From NCBI RefSeq assembly GCF_000466745.1, contig NZ_ANNI01000005.1, positions 1 through 38,040 of the forward strand: a stretch of 38,040 bases of DNA, in the 5' to 3' direction. The notes beneath the pieces are model-generated. The model did not search any database. It saw nothing but the letters and a program-made list of their open reading frames with translations, and had not been told where the DNA came from. Positions 30,288 through 37,970 of this stretch are shown here, piece after piece. The first letter of the stretch is position 1. Each line of letters starts with the position of its first letter. The stretch is from Campylobacter concisus ATCC 51562. GTDB taxonomy: Bacteria > Campylobacterota > Campylobacteria > Campylobacterales > Campylobacteraceae. The position numbers and the translations under genes are program-made.

Positions 30288-31283
30288 ATGAACCAAATAC
30301 AACCAAGAGAGCAACAAGCGCGAGCTTTAGTTGGCTCAAAAATGAACCAAATTCAAACAATAGTTGGCAACGATAAGGCTAAGGCTTCAATTTTTGCTAG
30401 TGCTATCGCAAATATGGCGAATGATTATGGGTTAAGAAATTGTAGCGTTGAAAGCATAGTAAATACGGCCATGCAGATAGTCCAAATAGGACTAAACCCA
30501 AATAAACTTTTCGGACAAGCTTATGTAGTGCCGTTTAAACTAAAAAATGGTGGCGAAACCGCTCAACTACAAATAGGCTACAAAGGGCTTATTAGTTTAG
30601 GTATGAAAAACGGCTGGAAGTTTAGAGCCGTAGCGGTGTATAAATGCGACGAATTTAAGATCGAGTTTAACGGACTTGAAGATAAGATAAATTTTACACC
30701 CAATTTTGACGAACGAAGCGACGATGACGGCGACTGGGTATTTAGCCATTTAGTGGGCGTGATCGTATATGCAAAAGACAGCAACGATAATGTTTTCAGT
30801 GAGTTTGTCAGTAAGAAAAAGCTCGAGAAATTACGCTTAAAAAGTCAAAACCAAAGCAAAAAAGACAAGCTTGAGTATATATGGCTAGACTGGGCGGAGG
30901 AGATGTATAAAGCCAAAGCTCTTAAATACGTTGCTTCACGCTTACCGATAAATGATCGCCTAGCCGAAGCCGTAAGCGCGGAGGACGAGCCTATCACAAA
31001 ACAAGAAACTATTACACCGCCAAAAACTGGACTAAACGAGCTTTTGGGCAGTGCAGAAAAGCCAAGCAAACCAACCATCAACCAAGAGTTGACAATTCAA
31101 GAAGCCGAAGTGTTAGATAATGCAATGCCCCACGATCTACTACAAAGCGAGCTAGTAAAACGAGGCGCTAGTGAAACAGAGGCTGAAAAATTAGTTGAGA
31201 GGTTAAGCATTGATGATGCTACTGCCTATCTAAACGACCCAAGCAGTATAGACAACCTAATAGAAAATTTAAAGGATAACTAA
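30288..31283 (+). CDS. recT: RecT single-strand annealing protein
   Basis: A 331-residue RecT-family recombinase. Core at residues about 35-230: SIFASAIANMANDYGLRNC, SIVNTAMQIVQIGLNPN, GQAYVVPFKL, LQIGYKGLISLGMKNG, then EEMYKAKALKYVASRLP. The C-terminal 90 residues are a polar linker and a small helical module. It anneals single strands produced by the RecE-like enzyme. It shares TAATG with the next gene. Confidence 0.93.
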   Translation: MNQIQPREQQARALVGSKMNQIQTIVGNDKAKASIFASAIANMANDYGLRNCSVESIVNTAMQIVQIGLNPNKLFGQAYVVPFKLKNGGETAQLQIGYKGLISLGMKNGWKFRAVAVYKCDEFKIEFNGLEDKINFTPNFDERSDDDGDWVFSHLVGVIVYAKDSNDNVFSEFVSKKKLEKLRLKSQNQSKKDKLEYIWLDWAEEMYKAKALKYVASRLPINDRLAEAVSAEDEPITKQETITPPKTGLNELLGSAEKPSKPTINQELTIQEAEVLDNAMPHDLLQSELVKRGASETEAEKLVERLSIDDATAYLNDPSSIDNLIENLKDN

Positions 31284-31753
31284 TGAACGTAGGCTATTTT
31301 AAAAATCAAACTTTCAAAGCCCAAGACGGCAAAGAAGTAAAATTTATAGGGGGTATGATAAATATCCCCTTTTTACGCCCTATTGAGTGTGGGCTGATCC
31401 CAACTCCTGATGAAGAGCTAGCTAAAAATCAAAACGCACCAATATATAAAATCGTGCTTTTTAAGCCTAAAAAATACGAGGGGGCAAGGCAAATTATAGG
31501 TGGCATTTGGAACGCAGTAAGCAACGACGGAAAAACAAACTATTTTAGGGGGCATATAGAAACGCCTCTAGTAGCTGGCGGACGTGTTTATTTAGCATTA
31601 TTTAGCCCAAAAGAGCCTAACGGACTAATGTTTGAAGCCACATGGAGCGCACCAAAAAGAAATAATAACTCCCATACTCCACAAGCTAGCGAGAGTGCAA
31701 GCGATGAAATAGATGTGAGCCAATATTGCGATAGCGATGAAATACCATTTTAA
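31283..31753 (+). CDS. Putative ssDNA-binding protein with SSB-type acidic tail
   Basis: A 156-residue beta-rich protein resembling the DUF736 type in the N-terminal 120 residues (PIYKIVLFKPKKYEG, GGIWNAVSNDGKTNYFRGHI). A polar Ser/Asn linker follows and the extreme C-terminus is CDSDEIPF, matching the acidic DxIPF tip by which SSB binds host replication proteins. Directly after recT. It likely serves as the phage SSB; the fold call is by appearance. Confidence 0.75.
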   Translation: MNVGYFKNQTFKAQDGKEVKFIGGMINIPFLRPIECGLIPTPDEELAKNQNAPIYKIVLFKPKKYEGARQIIGGIWNAVSNDGKTNYFRGHIETPLVAGGRVYLALFSPKEPNGLMFEATWSAPKRNNNSHTPQASESASDEIDVSQYCDSDEIPF

Positions 31754-31762
31754 GAGGCGGTT

Positions 31763-32017
31763 ATGACTTACGGCGAAGCAATGGTGCGACAGCAAGAAAG
31801 CCAACGTATGGAAAATGGCGTCTGGGTATTTGATGAGCTAGAGCCTTACGAGCCTTTTGCAACTAGCACTGAGGCATATAAATACTACTGCGAAAAACTA
31901 GATCGCTACTGGCTTAGCAAAATCGAGCTAAGCCCAGCTTCTAAGTTTTCAAAGCAGGACGTGTTGCAAATACTAAAAGGCAAAAATCTAAACGGAGCGA
32001 GCGATGACAACGGCTGA
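31763..32017 (+). CDS. Hypothetical early protein
   Basis: An 84-residue acidic, Tyr/Glu-rich protein (VFDELEPYEPFATSTEAYKY) with AGAGGCGG upstream. It overlaps the next gene by 14 bp. No motif recognised. Confidence 0.62.
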   Translation: MTYGEAMVRQQESQRMENGVWVFDELEPYEPFATSTEAYKYYCEKLDRYWLSKIELSPASKFSKQDVLQILKGKNLNGASDDNG

Positions 32018-32453
32018 GATAAAAGACGCAGCTATTTTTTTGATGGCGTATTCGTTTCTGAAAATGGATAGCACGCAGGAGCTTGGACTATTCATCAATA
32101 AAAAAGCGAGCAAATTTATTGATGAGCTAATAGAGGCGATGACGCCAATAGTAGGGCACTATCACGCTTTTAAAAGGCGGATAGAAACTCAAATAAACGC
32201 TTTGGACAATAAGGCGAGCATTGCCAAGCAAAGCTTTAGCACGACAGCGCCACAGCTAGCTTGCGATCTGCTTTATTTGAGGTTAGCGCCAAACGAACGC
32301 AAAGGGCAAAGGCTGGCGCCGATATTAGCGGAGTTTTACGCGGTGAATAAAGACAAGATAGCCTATATATCAAATAAGAGTTGTGATACGAAATATCGCA
32401 AAGAGGCAGAGGATAGCCAAACGCTGGCTTATTTTTATATTGAGAATATTTGA
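32004..32453 (+). CDS. Hypothetical early protein, helical
   Basis: A 149-residue protein, mostly helical (IETQINALDNKASIAKQSFS), with GGAG upstream. It has no membrane segment or enzyme motif. It is part of the overlapped early operon. Function unknown. Confidence 0.65.
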   Translation: MTTAEIKDAAIFLMAYSFLKMDSTQELGLFINKKASKFIDELIEAMTPIVGHYHAFKRRIETQINALDNKASIAKQSFSTTAPQLACDLLYLRLAPNERKGQRLAPILAEFYAVNKDKIAYISNKSCDTKYRKEAEDSQTLAYFYIENI

Positions 32454-32464
32454 AAGGATTGATA

Positions 32465-32704
32465 GTGTTTTGGAAAAAAACGGATAAAGAGAGATTAATA
32501 GGTCTTTTGGAATGGTTTTTAAGCCATGATTGGCAATTTACCAAAATAGATTATAGAAAATTAAAACAATTAAATACATTTCTTTTAAGATTTGATATAG
32601 ATCCAGTATGGGTAAATTTTTCTCAGTATGACTGGTTTTATCTAAAAAACGCTGAGAGAGAAAAGCTGCTTGAAGCATACAAAAAGCTAAAGGATAAACA
32701 ATGA
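32465..32704 (+). CDS. Hypothetical protein, Trp/Lys-rich, GTG start
   Basis: A 79-residue protein. GTG at 32465 is preferred because AAAGGA lies 6 nt upstream; an upstream TTG at 32450 lacks a site. The product contains GLLEWFLSHDWQFTKIDYRK and WVNFSQYDWFYLKN. The stop overlaps the next start (ATGA). Function unknown. Confidence 0.62.
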   Translation: MFWKKTDKERLIGLLEWFLSHDWQFTKIDYRKLKQLNTFLLRFDIDPVWVNFSQYDWFYLKNAEREKLLEAYKKLKDKQ

Positions 32705-32961
32705 AAGATTTTTTAAAAGAAATTTGCTACTCACTGGCGAATTTAGACGAAAGCTCTCCGCTAGCAAAATGTATCATAGCGATGCTTGCTATCGTGGGCA
32801 ATTTAACACTTCTATTTACTACAATGTTTTACCTCACTGACGGGGTTATATTTTGGCGAGGGGTGCACGTGATAGCGTTGTCCTTGCTGTTAGCAATGGC
32901 AATACTATTTTTTGATACATATATTAGGAAAAATGCAGAACATAAAAACAATAAAAATTAA
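32701..32961 (+). CDS. Two-TM membrane protein
   Basis: An 86-residue protein with membrane helices at about residues 24-45 (CIIAMLAIVGNLTLLFTTMF) and 52-72 (WRGVHVIALSLLLAMAILFF) and a basic C-tail. AAAGGA ribosome site. In an early phage operon it could affect host membrane or superinfection, which is speculation. Confidence 0.65.
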   Translation: MKDFLKEICYSLANLDESSPLAKCIIAMLAIVGNLTLLFTTMFYLTDGVIFWRGVHVIALSLLLAMAILFFDTYIRKNAEHKNNKN

Positions 32962-32971
32962 AGGATATATG

Positions 32972-33460
32972 ATGAAAAAGATAACACTAGAAGAAAAGAT
33001 AAAGCTTATTACAGCTTACGCAGAGGGTAAGCCAGTAGAAGTCTATGATACCATCTTTCAACGCTGGTTTGAAAAAGGCACGGATACTTGGGATTTTGAT
33101 AGAGAGGAGTATAGGATAAGACCCAACTTTACACCTAAGTTTAAAGTAGGAGATGTCATTGTCTTCATAGGGGGTGTAAATACAACAGACTTTAATACCT
33201 ATGAGATTATAGAGGTAAAGCAAGGGTGTTACTGGTTTAATGACATAAGTGCACGTCCCATAGAAGAGATAGAGAAAGAGTTTATTAATGTGAGAGATGC
33301 CTTATGGTACTTTGAGATTTATGACCATGTTACTAAAAAATACTCTATGCACCCTACTAGAGCAACTATGGATGAGATGGACGAAGAGTTTGGGGCTAAT
33401 CACGATACGCTTAGCTGGAAGCCTATATACGCTCTTGGATTTAAACTAAAGGAGAACTAA
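32972..33460 (+). CDS. Conserved-type phage hypothetical protein
   Basis: A 162-residue protein from the second of two tandem ATGs (32969 or 32972), placed after AAAGGA. Its N-terminus (EEKIKLITAYAEGKPVEVYD, then WDFDREEYRIRP) follows the pattern of small phage proteins with an AEGKPVE and YRIRP element. A beta-rich middle follows (FKVGDVIVFIGGV). Function unknown. Confidence 0.65.
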   Translation: MKKITLEEKIKLITAYAEGKPVEVYDTIFQRWFEKGTDTWDFDREEYRIRPNFTPKFKVGDVIVFIGGVNTTDFNTYEIIEVKQGCYWFNDISARPIEEIEKEFINVRDALWYFEIYDHVTKKYSMHPTRATMDEMDEEFGANHDTLSWKPIYALGFKLKEN

Positions 33461-33798
33461 TGAAAGTAGTAACACTAGAGGAATATCTAAAGCGTACCAG
33501 CGAGATGATAACTCCTGTCCAATATATCAGAGCAGGAAAAACAATAAAACTTGTTATGATTGAACCTTGTGAAGAAGCTTTGAAAGATTTTGCTTCTATA
33601 ACAAGTTATGCAGTAGATAAACTTTCTTATGACGGATGTGCAACTATTACTGCGAGGTTTGAGAAAGATTGTTGTTTATTATTTGAACCCAATGTGAAAC
33701 AACTAGCAAGTGACCCATATAATGTTAGTGTGGAGTATATTCTACGGAATGTTGTTGAAGCATTTAAAGTTGAAGGGAAAACTAATGAGAAACACTAG
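33460..33798 (+). CDS. Hypothetical early protein
   Basis: A 112-residue protein with AAAGGAG upstream and a TAATG junction. Three cysteines lie in the DGCATITARFEKDCCLLF part. No family recognised. Confidence 0.62.
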   Translation: MKVVTLEEYLKRTSEMITPVQYIRAGKTIKLVMIEPCEEALKDFASITSYAVDKLSYDGCATITARFEKDCCLLFEPNVKQLASDPYNVSVEYILRNVVEAFKVEGKTNEKH

Positions 33799-34153
33799 AT
33801 ATAGAGCTTGGGATAAAGAGCAAGAAAAAATGTACTATGACGTAGAGCGTATCTATGATGACTGGAAAACCAGCTGTGCCTCTTTTGGAGCTATGCTAGA
33901 GGATACTAAACGTTTTGATGTTATGCAATACACTGGTAAAAAGGATATTAATAGTCGCAGAATATTTGAAAAAGATATTGTAAGTTTTTGCACACTAAAT
34001 GGCGCGGAGCGGATAGGAAGGGTTAAATACTATGAGGATGGTGCAAGCTTTTTAATAATAGCTGAAGGGCGTTACGCGGAGTATCTTAATAATGTTTATA
34101 ACTTAGAAGTCATAGGAAATATTCACGAAAATAAGGAGTTACTAAATGAGTAG
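33785..34153 (+). CDS. YopX-family phage protein
   Basis: A 122-residue protein from ATG 33785 (MRNTRYRAWDKEQEKMYYDV), the canonical YopX start, chosen over an in-frame ATG at 33710 that would overlap the previous gene heavily. The family signature continues with FDVMQYTGKKDINSRRIFEK, DIV and YNLEVIGNIHENKEL. Common in temperate phages; biochemical role unknown. Confidence 0.85.
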   Translation: MRNTRYRAWDKEQEKMYYDVERIYDDWKTSCASFGAMLEDTKRFDVMQYTGKKDINSRRIFEKDIVSFCTLNGAERIGRVKYYEDGASFLIIAEGRYAEYLNNVYNLEVIGNIHENKELLNE

Positions 34154-34328
34154 CCCAGAGCGTGAAAAACACTTAGCCGCCCTTACAAACCTAGAAGCAT
34201 TTTGCGAGGCACACAATGAAAAGATAAATTTAGTTGAGCGAATACAAGCTCTTTTATTTAAATGCGACGTCCGCTATTTACGGAACGCATTGCGAGATTT
34301 GAAAGATTACATTAAGGAGAGGAAATGA
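34146..34328 (+). CDS. Small hypothetical protein
   Basis: A 60-residue, helical, charged protein (NLEAFCEAHNEKINLVERIQ) with AAGGAG upstream. It overlaps both neighbours by a few bases. Function unknown. Confidence 0.62.
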   Translation: MSSPEREKHLAALTNLEAFCEAHNEKINLVERIQALLFKCDVRYLRNALRDLKDYIKERK

Positions 34329-34522
34329 GTGATACATTTATTACGCGCGATGAAGCTTTAAAAGAGCTAGGCATATCTGCACGATCGCTTTACGACAAAG
34401 TAAAACAAGGCGCAATAATCGCCAACAAAATAAACTCCAGAGTAATTTATTATTCTCTAAAATCTATACGTGCCTACAAATCAGGCAAAGCGTCTAAGAC
34501 TTGTTTTGATATAATCGCGTAA
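34325..34522 (+). CDS. HTH_17/excisionase-like DNA-binding protein
   Basis: A 65-residue protein: FITRDEALKELGISARSLYD, VKQGAIIANKINSRVIYYSL, KSIRAYKSGK. This is the HTH_17/MerR-like layout used by phage excisionases and small regulators. It is the best candidate for an Xis partner of the P4-type integrase, although the genes are 2.1 kb apart. AAGGAG ribosome site; ATGA overlap upstream. Confidence 0.7.
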   Translation: MSDTFITRDEALKELGISARSLYDKVKQGAIIANKINSRVIYYSLKSIRAYKSGKASKTCFDIIA

Positions 34523-34542
34523 ATTTAAGAAAGGGTAAAAAA

Positions 34543-35469
34543 ATGACCGATGAAAATCTAATCAAAGCCACGTGTAAAGAGCCAAAAAACGCCAAAGTAA
34601 CTCACAAGGGCGACTGGAAAATCGCGGACGACATCACGATAGAGTGCTACGTCACCGACGATAAGCGTCGTCTTTTATCTCTGCGCGGGACGGCTCGGGC
34701 TATGGATTTAAGAGGCGGAGGTAGCGGCGCATTGCTTAGAAATTTAAAAGCCGCTTGGATACAGCCTTTTTTATCGGACCATCTAAAAATATGGATTTTA
34801 GGGGCTGATACGCAAAGTTTGGGTAAAATTTCGGGTGTCGTCGGACCGGCATTTATCCCGTTTGAAGCCGAGCTATTCGTTGATGTTTGCAAAGCTTACG
34901 TTATGGCGGACAATAGGGGTATTTTAAACGAAAATCAAAGCGCGATAGCAAAAAGACTGCTCCATATTATGTCTGCATTTGCCAAAGTCGGTATCGTCGC
35001 CCTCGTTGATGAAATAACGGGCTATCAAAAAGAGCGCGAAGAAGACGAACTTCAAAAGATACTTTCTAAATACATCTCCGCCGAGTTTTTAGAATGGACG
35101 AAGCGTTTCCCCGACGAGTTTTACGAGCAAATTTTTAGGCTCAAAGGGTGGGGCGAGTTTCAAACTCACCACAAAATGCCGCAAATCGTAGGCAAGATAA
35201 CAAACGAAATAGTGTACAAGCAGCTCCCCGAGGGCGTGCTTGAGGAGCTTAGAAATAAAACGCCCAAAAGCGAAAGCGGAAACAACTTATATAAATTTCA
35301 TCAGAGCTTAACGCTAGACACGGGCATACCGCACCTTGATAAGCACCTAATATCCGTTATTACGCTTATGAAAGTAGCTGACGATTGGGACGATTTTATC
35401 TATCTTTTTAACAAATCGTATTCTAAAAACTATCAGCTACGATTTGATTTTGACAAGGAGAGCAAATGA
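34543..35469 (+). CDS. P63C-domain phage protein
   Basis: A 308-residue protein. The C-terminal half carries the P63C pattern: EFLEWTKRFPDEFYEQIFRL, VGKITNEIVYKQLPEGVLEE, then KFHQSLTLDTGIPHLDKHL. The N-terminal half has LLSLRGTARAMDLRGGGSGA and the IPFEAELFVDVCKAYV region common in these proteins. Molecular function unknown; found in temperate phages near antirepressor-type genes. The base composition is GC-richer than the upstream early genes, suggesting separate acquisition with the next two genes. Confidence 0.85.
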   Translation: MTDENLIKATCKEPKNAKVTHKGDWKIADDITIECYVTDDKRRLLSLRGTARAMDLRGGGSGALLRNLKAAWIQPFLSDHLKIWILGADTQSLGKISGVVGPAFIPFEAELFVDVCKAYVMADNRGILNENQSAIAKRLLHIMSAFAKVGIVALVDEITGYQKEREEDELQKILSKYISAEFLEWTKRFPDEFYEQIFRLKGWGEFQTHHKMPQIVGKITNEIVYKQLPEGVLEELRNKTPKSESGNNLYKFHQSLTLDTGIPHLDKHLISVITLMKVADDWDDFIYLFNKSYSKNYQLRFDFDKESK

Positions 35470-35699
35470 CCGCAGAGGAAAACATCGTTAAGCGCGTATG
35501 TAAAGAGCTAGGCATAACTCAAAGGGAGTTGGCGGAGAGGATGAAAGTAAATGAAGTCACAGTGCGACAATGGAGTAGCAAGGGCGAAGTTATGCCGAAC
35601 GTCGAGGCAACGCTAAATTTGCTTTTAGAAAATCATCGCCTTAAAGCACAGCTGAAAGACCTAAAAAGCTTTGCTGAACTTATCAAGTCGCTTCAGTGA
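35466..35699 (+). CDS. XRE-family HTH protein with coiled-coil tail
   Basis: A 77-residue regulator. HTH at residues about 8-45 (KELGITQRELAERMKVNEVT, VRQWSSKGEVMPN), then a leucine-rich helix (LLLENHRLKAQLKDLKSFAE) for dimerisation. It overlaps the P63C gene by ATGA. It is a good candidate to bind the repeats just downstream that control the antirepressor-like gene, or to act as Cro. Confidence 0.8.
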   Translation: MTAEENIVKRVCKELGITQRELAERMKVNEVTVRQWSSKGEVMPNVEATLNLLLENHRLKAQLKDLKSFAELIKSLQ

Positions 35700-35706
35700 C
35701 TAGCAG

Positions 35707-35719
35707 GAACATTTTGTTC
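35707..35719. promoter_or_regulatory. Short palindrome after the XRE gene
   Basis: GAACA-TTT-TGTTC dyad. No U-run follows, so an operator is likelier than a terminator. Confidence 0.35.
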
Positions 35720-35738
35720 TCACTACGCACTAAAAAGC

Positions 35739-35854
35739 AAAATGTAATTTAAGGCTACCGATTTTACTAAAAACCATAAAATAAAACTACAAAAACTCTT
35801 GACAAATGTAAAATAAAACTATATAATCCGTTCACAAATGTAATTTAATACTAC
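35739..35854. promoter_or_regulatory. Four 20-bp direct repeats at exact 32-bp period (operator array)
   Basis: Units at 35739, 35771, 35803 and 35835, each 20 bp with 12-bp spacers. Unit 1 AAAATGTAATTTAAGGCTAC and unit 4 CAAATGTAATTTAATACTAC match at 17 of 20; unit 3 matches unit 4 at 16 of 20; unit 2 keeps the TAAAATAAAACTAC half. The period equals three helical turns, so all sites face the same side. Units 3 and 4 cover the promoter and start region of the next gene. Confidence 0.8.
35799..35827 (+). promoter_or_regulatory. Consensus sigma-70 promoter of the antirepressor-like gene
   Basis: TTGACA at 35799-35804, 17-bp spacer, TATAAT at 35822-35827. It is a perfect match in both hexamers, embedded in the repeat array, so it should be strong unless repressed. 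Confidence 0.8.
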
Positions 35855-35869
35855 ACAAAGGAGCGGATT

Positions 35870-36622
35870 ATGAATTCTCTACCTCTATTCCAAATAGAGA
35901 GCGACCTACTAGACACTATGGAAGTCGCCAGCAACTACGGCGTTGGCAAAAGAGCTATCACCCAGCACTTCAGCAGAAACCAAGATGAGCTTATCGAGGG
36001 AGTGCATTACCATTTAGAAACCAGCCAGCAATTTAAAACAAAGGTTATCAAATGGACTTTAGAAGGCGTATATATGCTCGGCTTCTTTGTCAAAAAAAGC
36101 AAAGTAGCGAAAGAATATCGCAGCAAAGTAGCAAAAGCCATAGCGCAGGCTAGAGAAAAGCAGCTAGCCGAAGCGAAAGAAACAAAAGCCCGTAACGTCG
36201 AGCTAGCTCGTAAATATGCAGACCTTGAAGCCTACGCTAAATTTGAAGCTAAACGCCACGGCGACCAAATCAACGGCTACAAATCCCAAATTTCGCGGCA
36301 CAACGCCGTAATCGTAAAGCTTAAAACCGAATTAGCCAAACGCGGCAAGATTTACGACGCGGAAGTTATAGAACGCTACGAGCAAAAAGAGGAAAACCTG
36401 AGAGCGATGCTACATAACGCCAAAGCCGAGCGGGATTTTTACTTTAAGCGCACGCAAGAGCTAAAGCAAAAGCAAAACGTCAAAGATAGCGAAATCGTGC
36501 GAATACTCAATAAGATACAAATCCAAATGGACGGCGTTTATAGCGAGATAGGCGCGGTTATGGCGTATGCAAACGACAACGACCGCTTTTTTATAGAACG
36601 AAATCAAATTTTAAAAGGATAA
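35870..36622 (+). CDS. Antirepressor-like (ORF6N/BRO-type) protein with long coiled coil
   Basis: A 250-residue protein. The N-terminal domain (residues about 12-85: DTMEVASNYGVGKRAITQHF, HYHLETSQQF, TLEGVYMLGFFVKKSKVAKE, YRSKVAKAIAQ) has the ORF6N/BRO-like layout of phage antirepressors and Rha-type regulators. Residues about 90-215 are a long K/E/R-rich coiled coil. AAAGGAGCGG precedes the ATG. It has its own strong promoter under the four-repeat array, so it is probably silent in the lysogen and switched on at induction. The target is unknown. The DNA is GC-richer than neighbours. Confidence 0.75.
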   Translation: MNSLPLFQIESDLLDTMEVASNYGVGKRAITQHFSRNQDELIEGVHYHLETSQQFKTKVIKWTLEGVYMLGFFVKKSKVAKEYRSKVAKAIAQAREKQLAEAKETKARNVELARKYADLEAYAKFEAKRHGDQINGYKSQISRHNAVIVKLKTELAKRGKIYDAEVIERYEQKEENLRAMLHNAKAERDFYFKRTQELKQKQNVKDSEIVRILNKIQIQMDGVYSEIGAVMAYANDNDRFFIERNQILKG

Positions 36623-36628
36623 GCCGTT

Positions 36629-37813
36629 TTAAGAGCTAAGATTGTCTAAAAAGTCACTCCACCATTGCATAAGCTTAGCTCTTGCTTTTAGGTTTTTGGC
36701 GTGATTGTATGCTTCTTTGACCTTGTTGCTCTCAACATGAGCGAGGCAAAGCTCGATAATATCACTATTGCAGCCGTGCTTGTCAATGTTTTCATTGGCG
36801 ACCGTGCTGAATGTAGCCCTAAAGCCGTGTGGCGTTACCATCTCCTTGTTAAAGCCTAAATTTCTAAGCATTATGCGGATAGTATTGTCACTTAGCGGGG
36901 CAACGTTTGATTTTATGGACGGAAAAATTAATTCACTTTTTAACGGCAGGCGCTCACGATATGTTTTTAATAGGTTGATTACACTTTTGCTTAAAAATAC
37001 TTCGTGGGGCTTTGCCATTTTCATCTCGTCTGCTGGGATATGCCAAAGACAATTTTCAAAATCTATCTGCGACCACTTGGCATTTCTAGCGTTTTGCCCT
37101 CTTACTGCGGTATATAGTTGAAATATCGCACACGTTTTTACTCTTAGATCCCCAAAATAATCTCTTATCGCCATTAATACGGCTCTTATCTCATCATCAT
37201 TTTTTAAGTATGCAAAATGTTTTACTTCTCTACGCCCTAGTAGAGTTTTTTTATCAATATCTGCTATTATGTTGTGATCTACATACTCGTGCAATAGAGC
37301 ATATTTGAAAAAGCCGTTTAGTATACTTAGCACTCTATCGGCTGTTTCTAGTTTTTCATCCTCGAGTAGTGGGCTAATAGCAAATATTATGTCTTTTCTG
37401 CTTATCTCTTTTATGTCCATTTCGCCAAGTTTTGGCAATAACAACGTCTCAAACCGCCTTTTCATCCAAAACTGCTGCTTCTCACTCAACTTACTTTTTG
37501 TTTTATACCACGCTTCAAATACTGCTTTAAATTTTGTTTTTTCTACTGTTTGTGTTAGGCTCTCGCCTTGATTGAGTTTTAATCTTAGCTCGCTTCTTTT
37601 ATCCCTCGCCTCGCTTAGGCTCATTTCATCATATTTGCCCAGTGTTAGGCGGTGGCGCTTGCCATTTTCTCGAAACTCATATATGAAAAATTTTGTGCCG
37701 TTTGGCATTATTTTAATTAGCAAATTATCGCCGTCGCTGACAAAATATGGCTTCTCTTTTGCTTTGAGATTTTTAAATTGCGTGATCGTGAGTTGGCGTG
37801 ATAGTTTAGGCAT
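36629..37813 (-). CDS. int: P4-type tyrosine integrase
   Basis: A 394-residue site-specific recombinase. The N-terminal DUF4102 arm-binding domain (residues 1-85, with KPYFVSDGDNLLIKI, YEFRENGKRHRLTLGKY and SEARDKRSEL) is followed by a SAM-like core-binding domain (about 95-175). The catalytic residues are Arg238 (TAVRGQNA), Lys265, His329 and Arg332 (HGFR), His359 (LAHV) and Tyr369 (EAYNHA). It would integrate and excise the phage at the tRNA 3' end located 158 bp away. Convergent with the antirepressor-like gene, with a 6-bp gap. Confidence 0.95.
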   Translation of the reverse strand: MPKLSRQLTITQFKNLKAKEKPYFVSDGDNLLIKIMPNGTKFFIYEFRENGKRHRLTLGKYDEMSLSEARDKRSELRLKLNQGESLTQTVEKTKFKAVFEAWYKTKSKLSEKQQFWMKRRFETLLLPKLGEMDIKEISRKDIIFAISPLLEDEKLETADRVLSILNGFFKYALLHEYVDHNIIADIDKKTLLGRREVKHFAYLKNDDEIRAVLMAIRDYFGDLRVKTCAIFQLYTAVRGQNARNAKWSQIDFENCLWHIPADEMKMAKPHEVFLSKSVINLLKTYRERLPLKSELIFPSIKSNVAPLSDNTIRIMLRNLGFNKEMVTPHGFRATFSTVANENIDKHGCNSDIIELCLAHVESNKVKEAYNHAKNLKARAKLMQWWSDFLDNLSS

Positions 37814-37823
37814 TTTCTACCCC

Positions 37824-37835
37824 TTTGGCTGACTA
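37824..37835 (-). promoter_or_regulatory. Candidate integrase arm-type site, right inner
   Basis: TAGTCAGCCAAA on the minus strand, identical to 117-128 on the plus strand, 11 bp upstream of the int start codon. Confidence 0.5.
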
Positions 37836-37867
37836 TTTTTATTTTTTTAGCTACTTTTTTAAAGGCA

Positions 37868-37877
37868 ATCAGCCAAA
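37868..37877 (+). promoter_or_regulatory. Candidate integrase arm-type site, right outer
   Basis: ATCAGCCAAA, followed 3 bp later by TCAGCTAAAAAA. The left arm has the same pair of elements (CAGCCAAAA then TCAGTAAAAAA near 121-142). Confidence 0.45.
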
Positions 37878-37970
37878 AATCAGCTAAAAAATCTTTGCTA
37901 TTACTTGCTTTTTATTTCTTTTTATTGCCGTAAGTTTATGAGATAATGCTTTAAATTATTGTTAAAATCG

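Larger units (their letters stand above)
37814..37970. other. Non-coding right arm between int and attR
   Basis: AT-rich, no gene. It contains the two right-arm candidate integrase sites and presumably the int promoter; I cannot place a confident -35/-10 for it. Confidence 0.5.

Noticed and set aside
35739-35854. CRISPR array
   Set aside because: The repeats are only 20 bp, with 12-bp spacers, and imperfect, overlap a promoter, and no cas gene is present.
36768-37121. Plus-strand frame inside the integrase gene
   Set aside because: Antisense to catalytic parts of int; no start signals.
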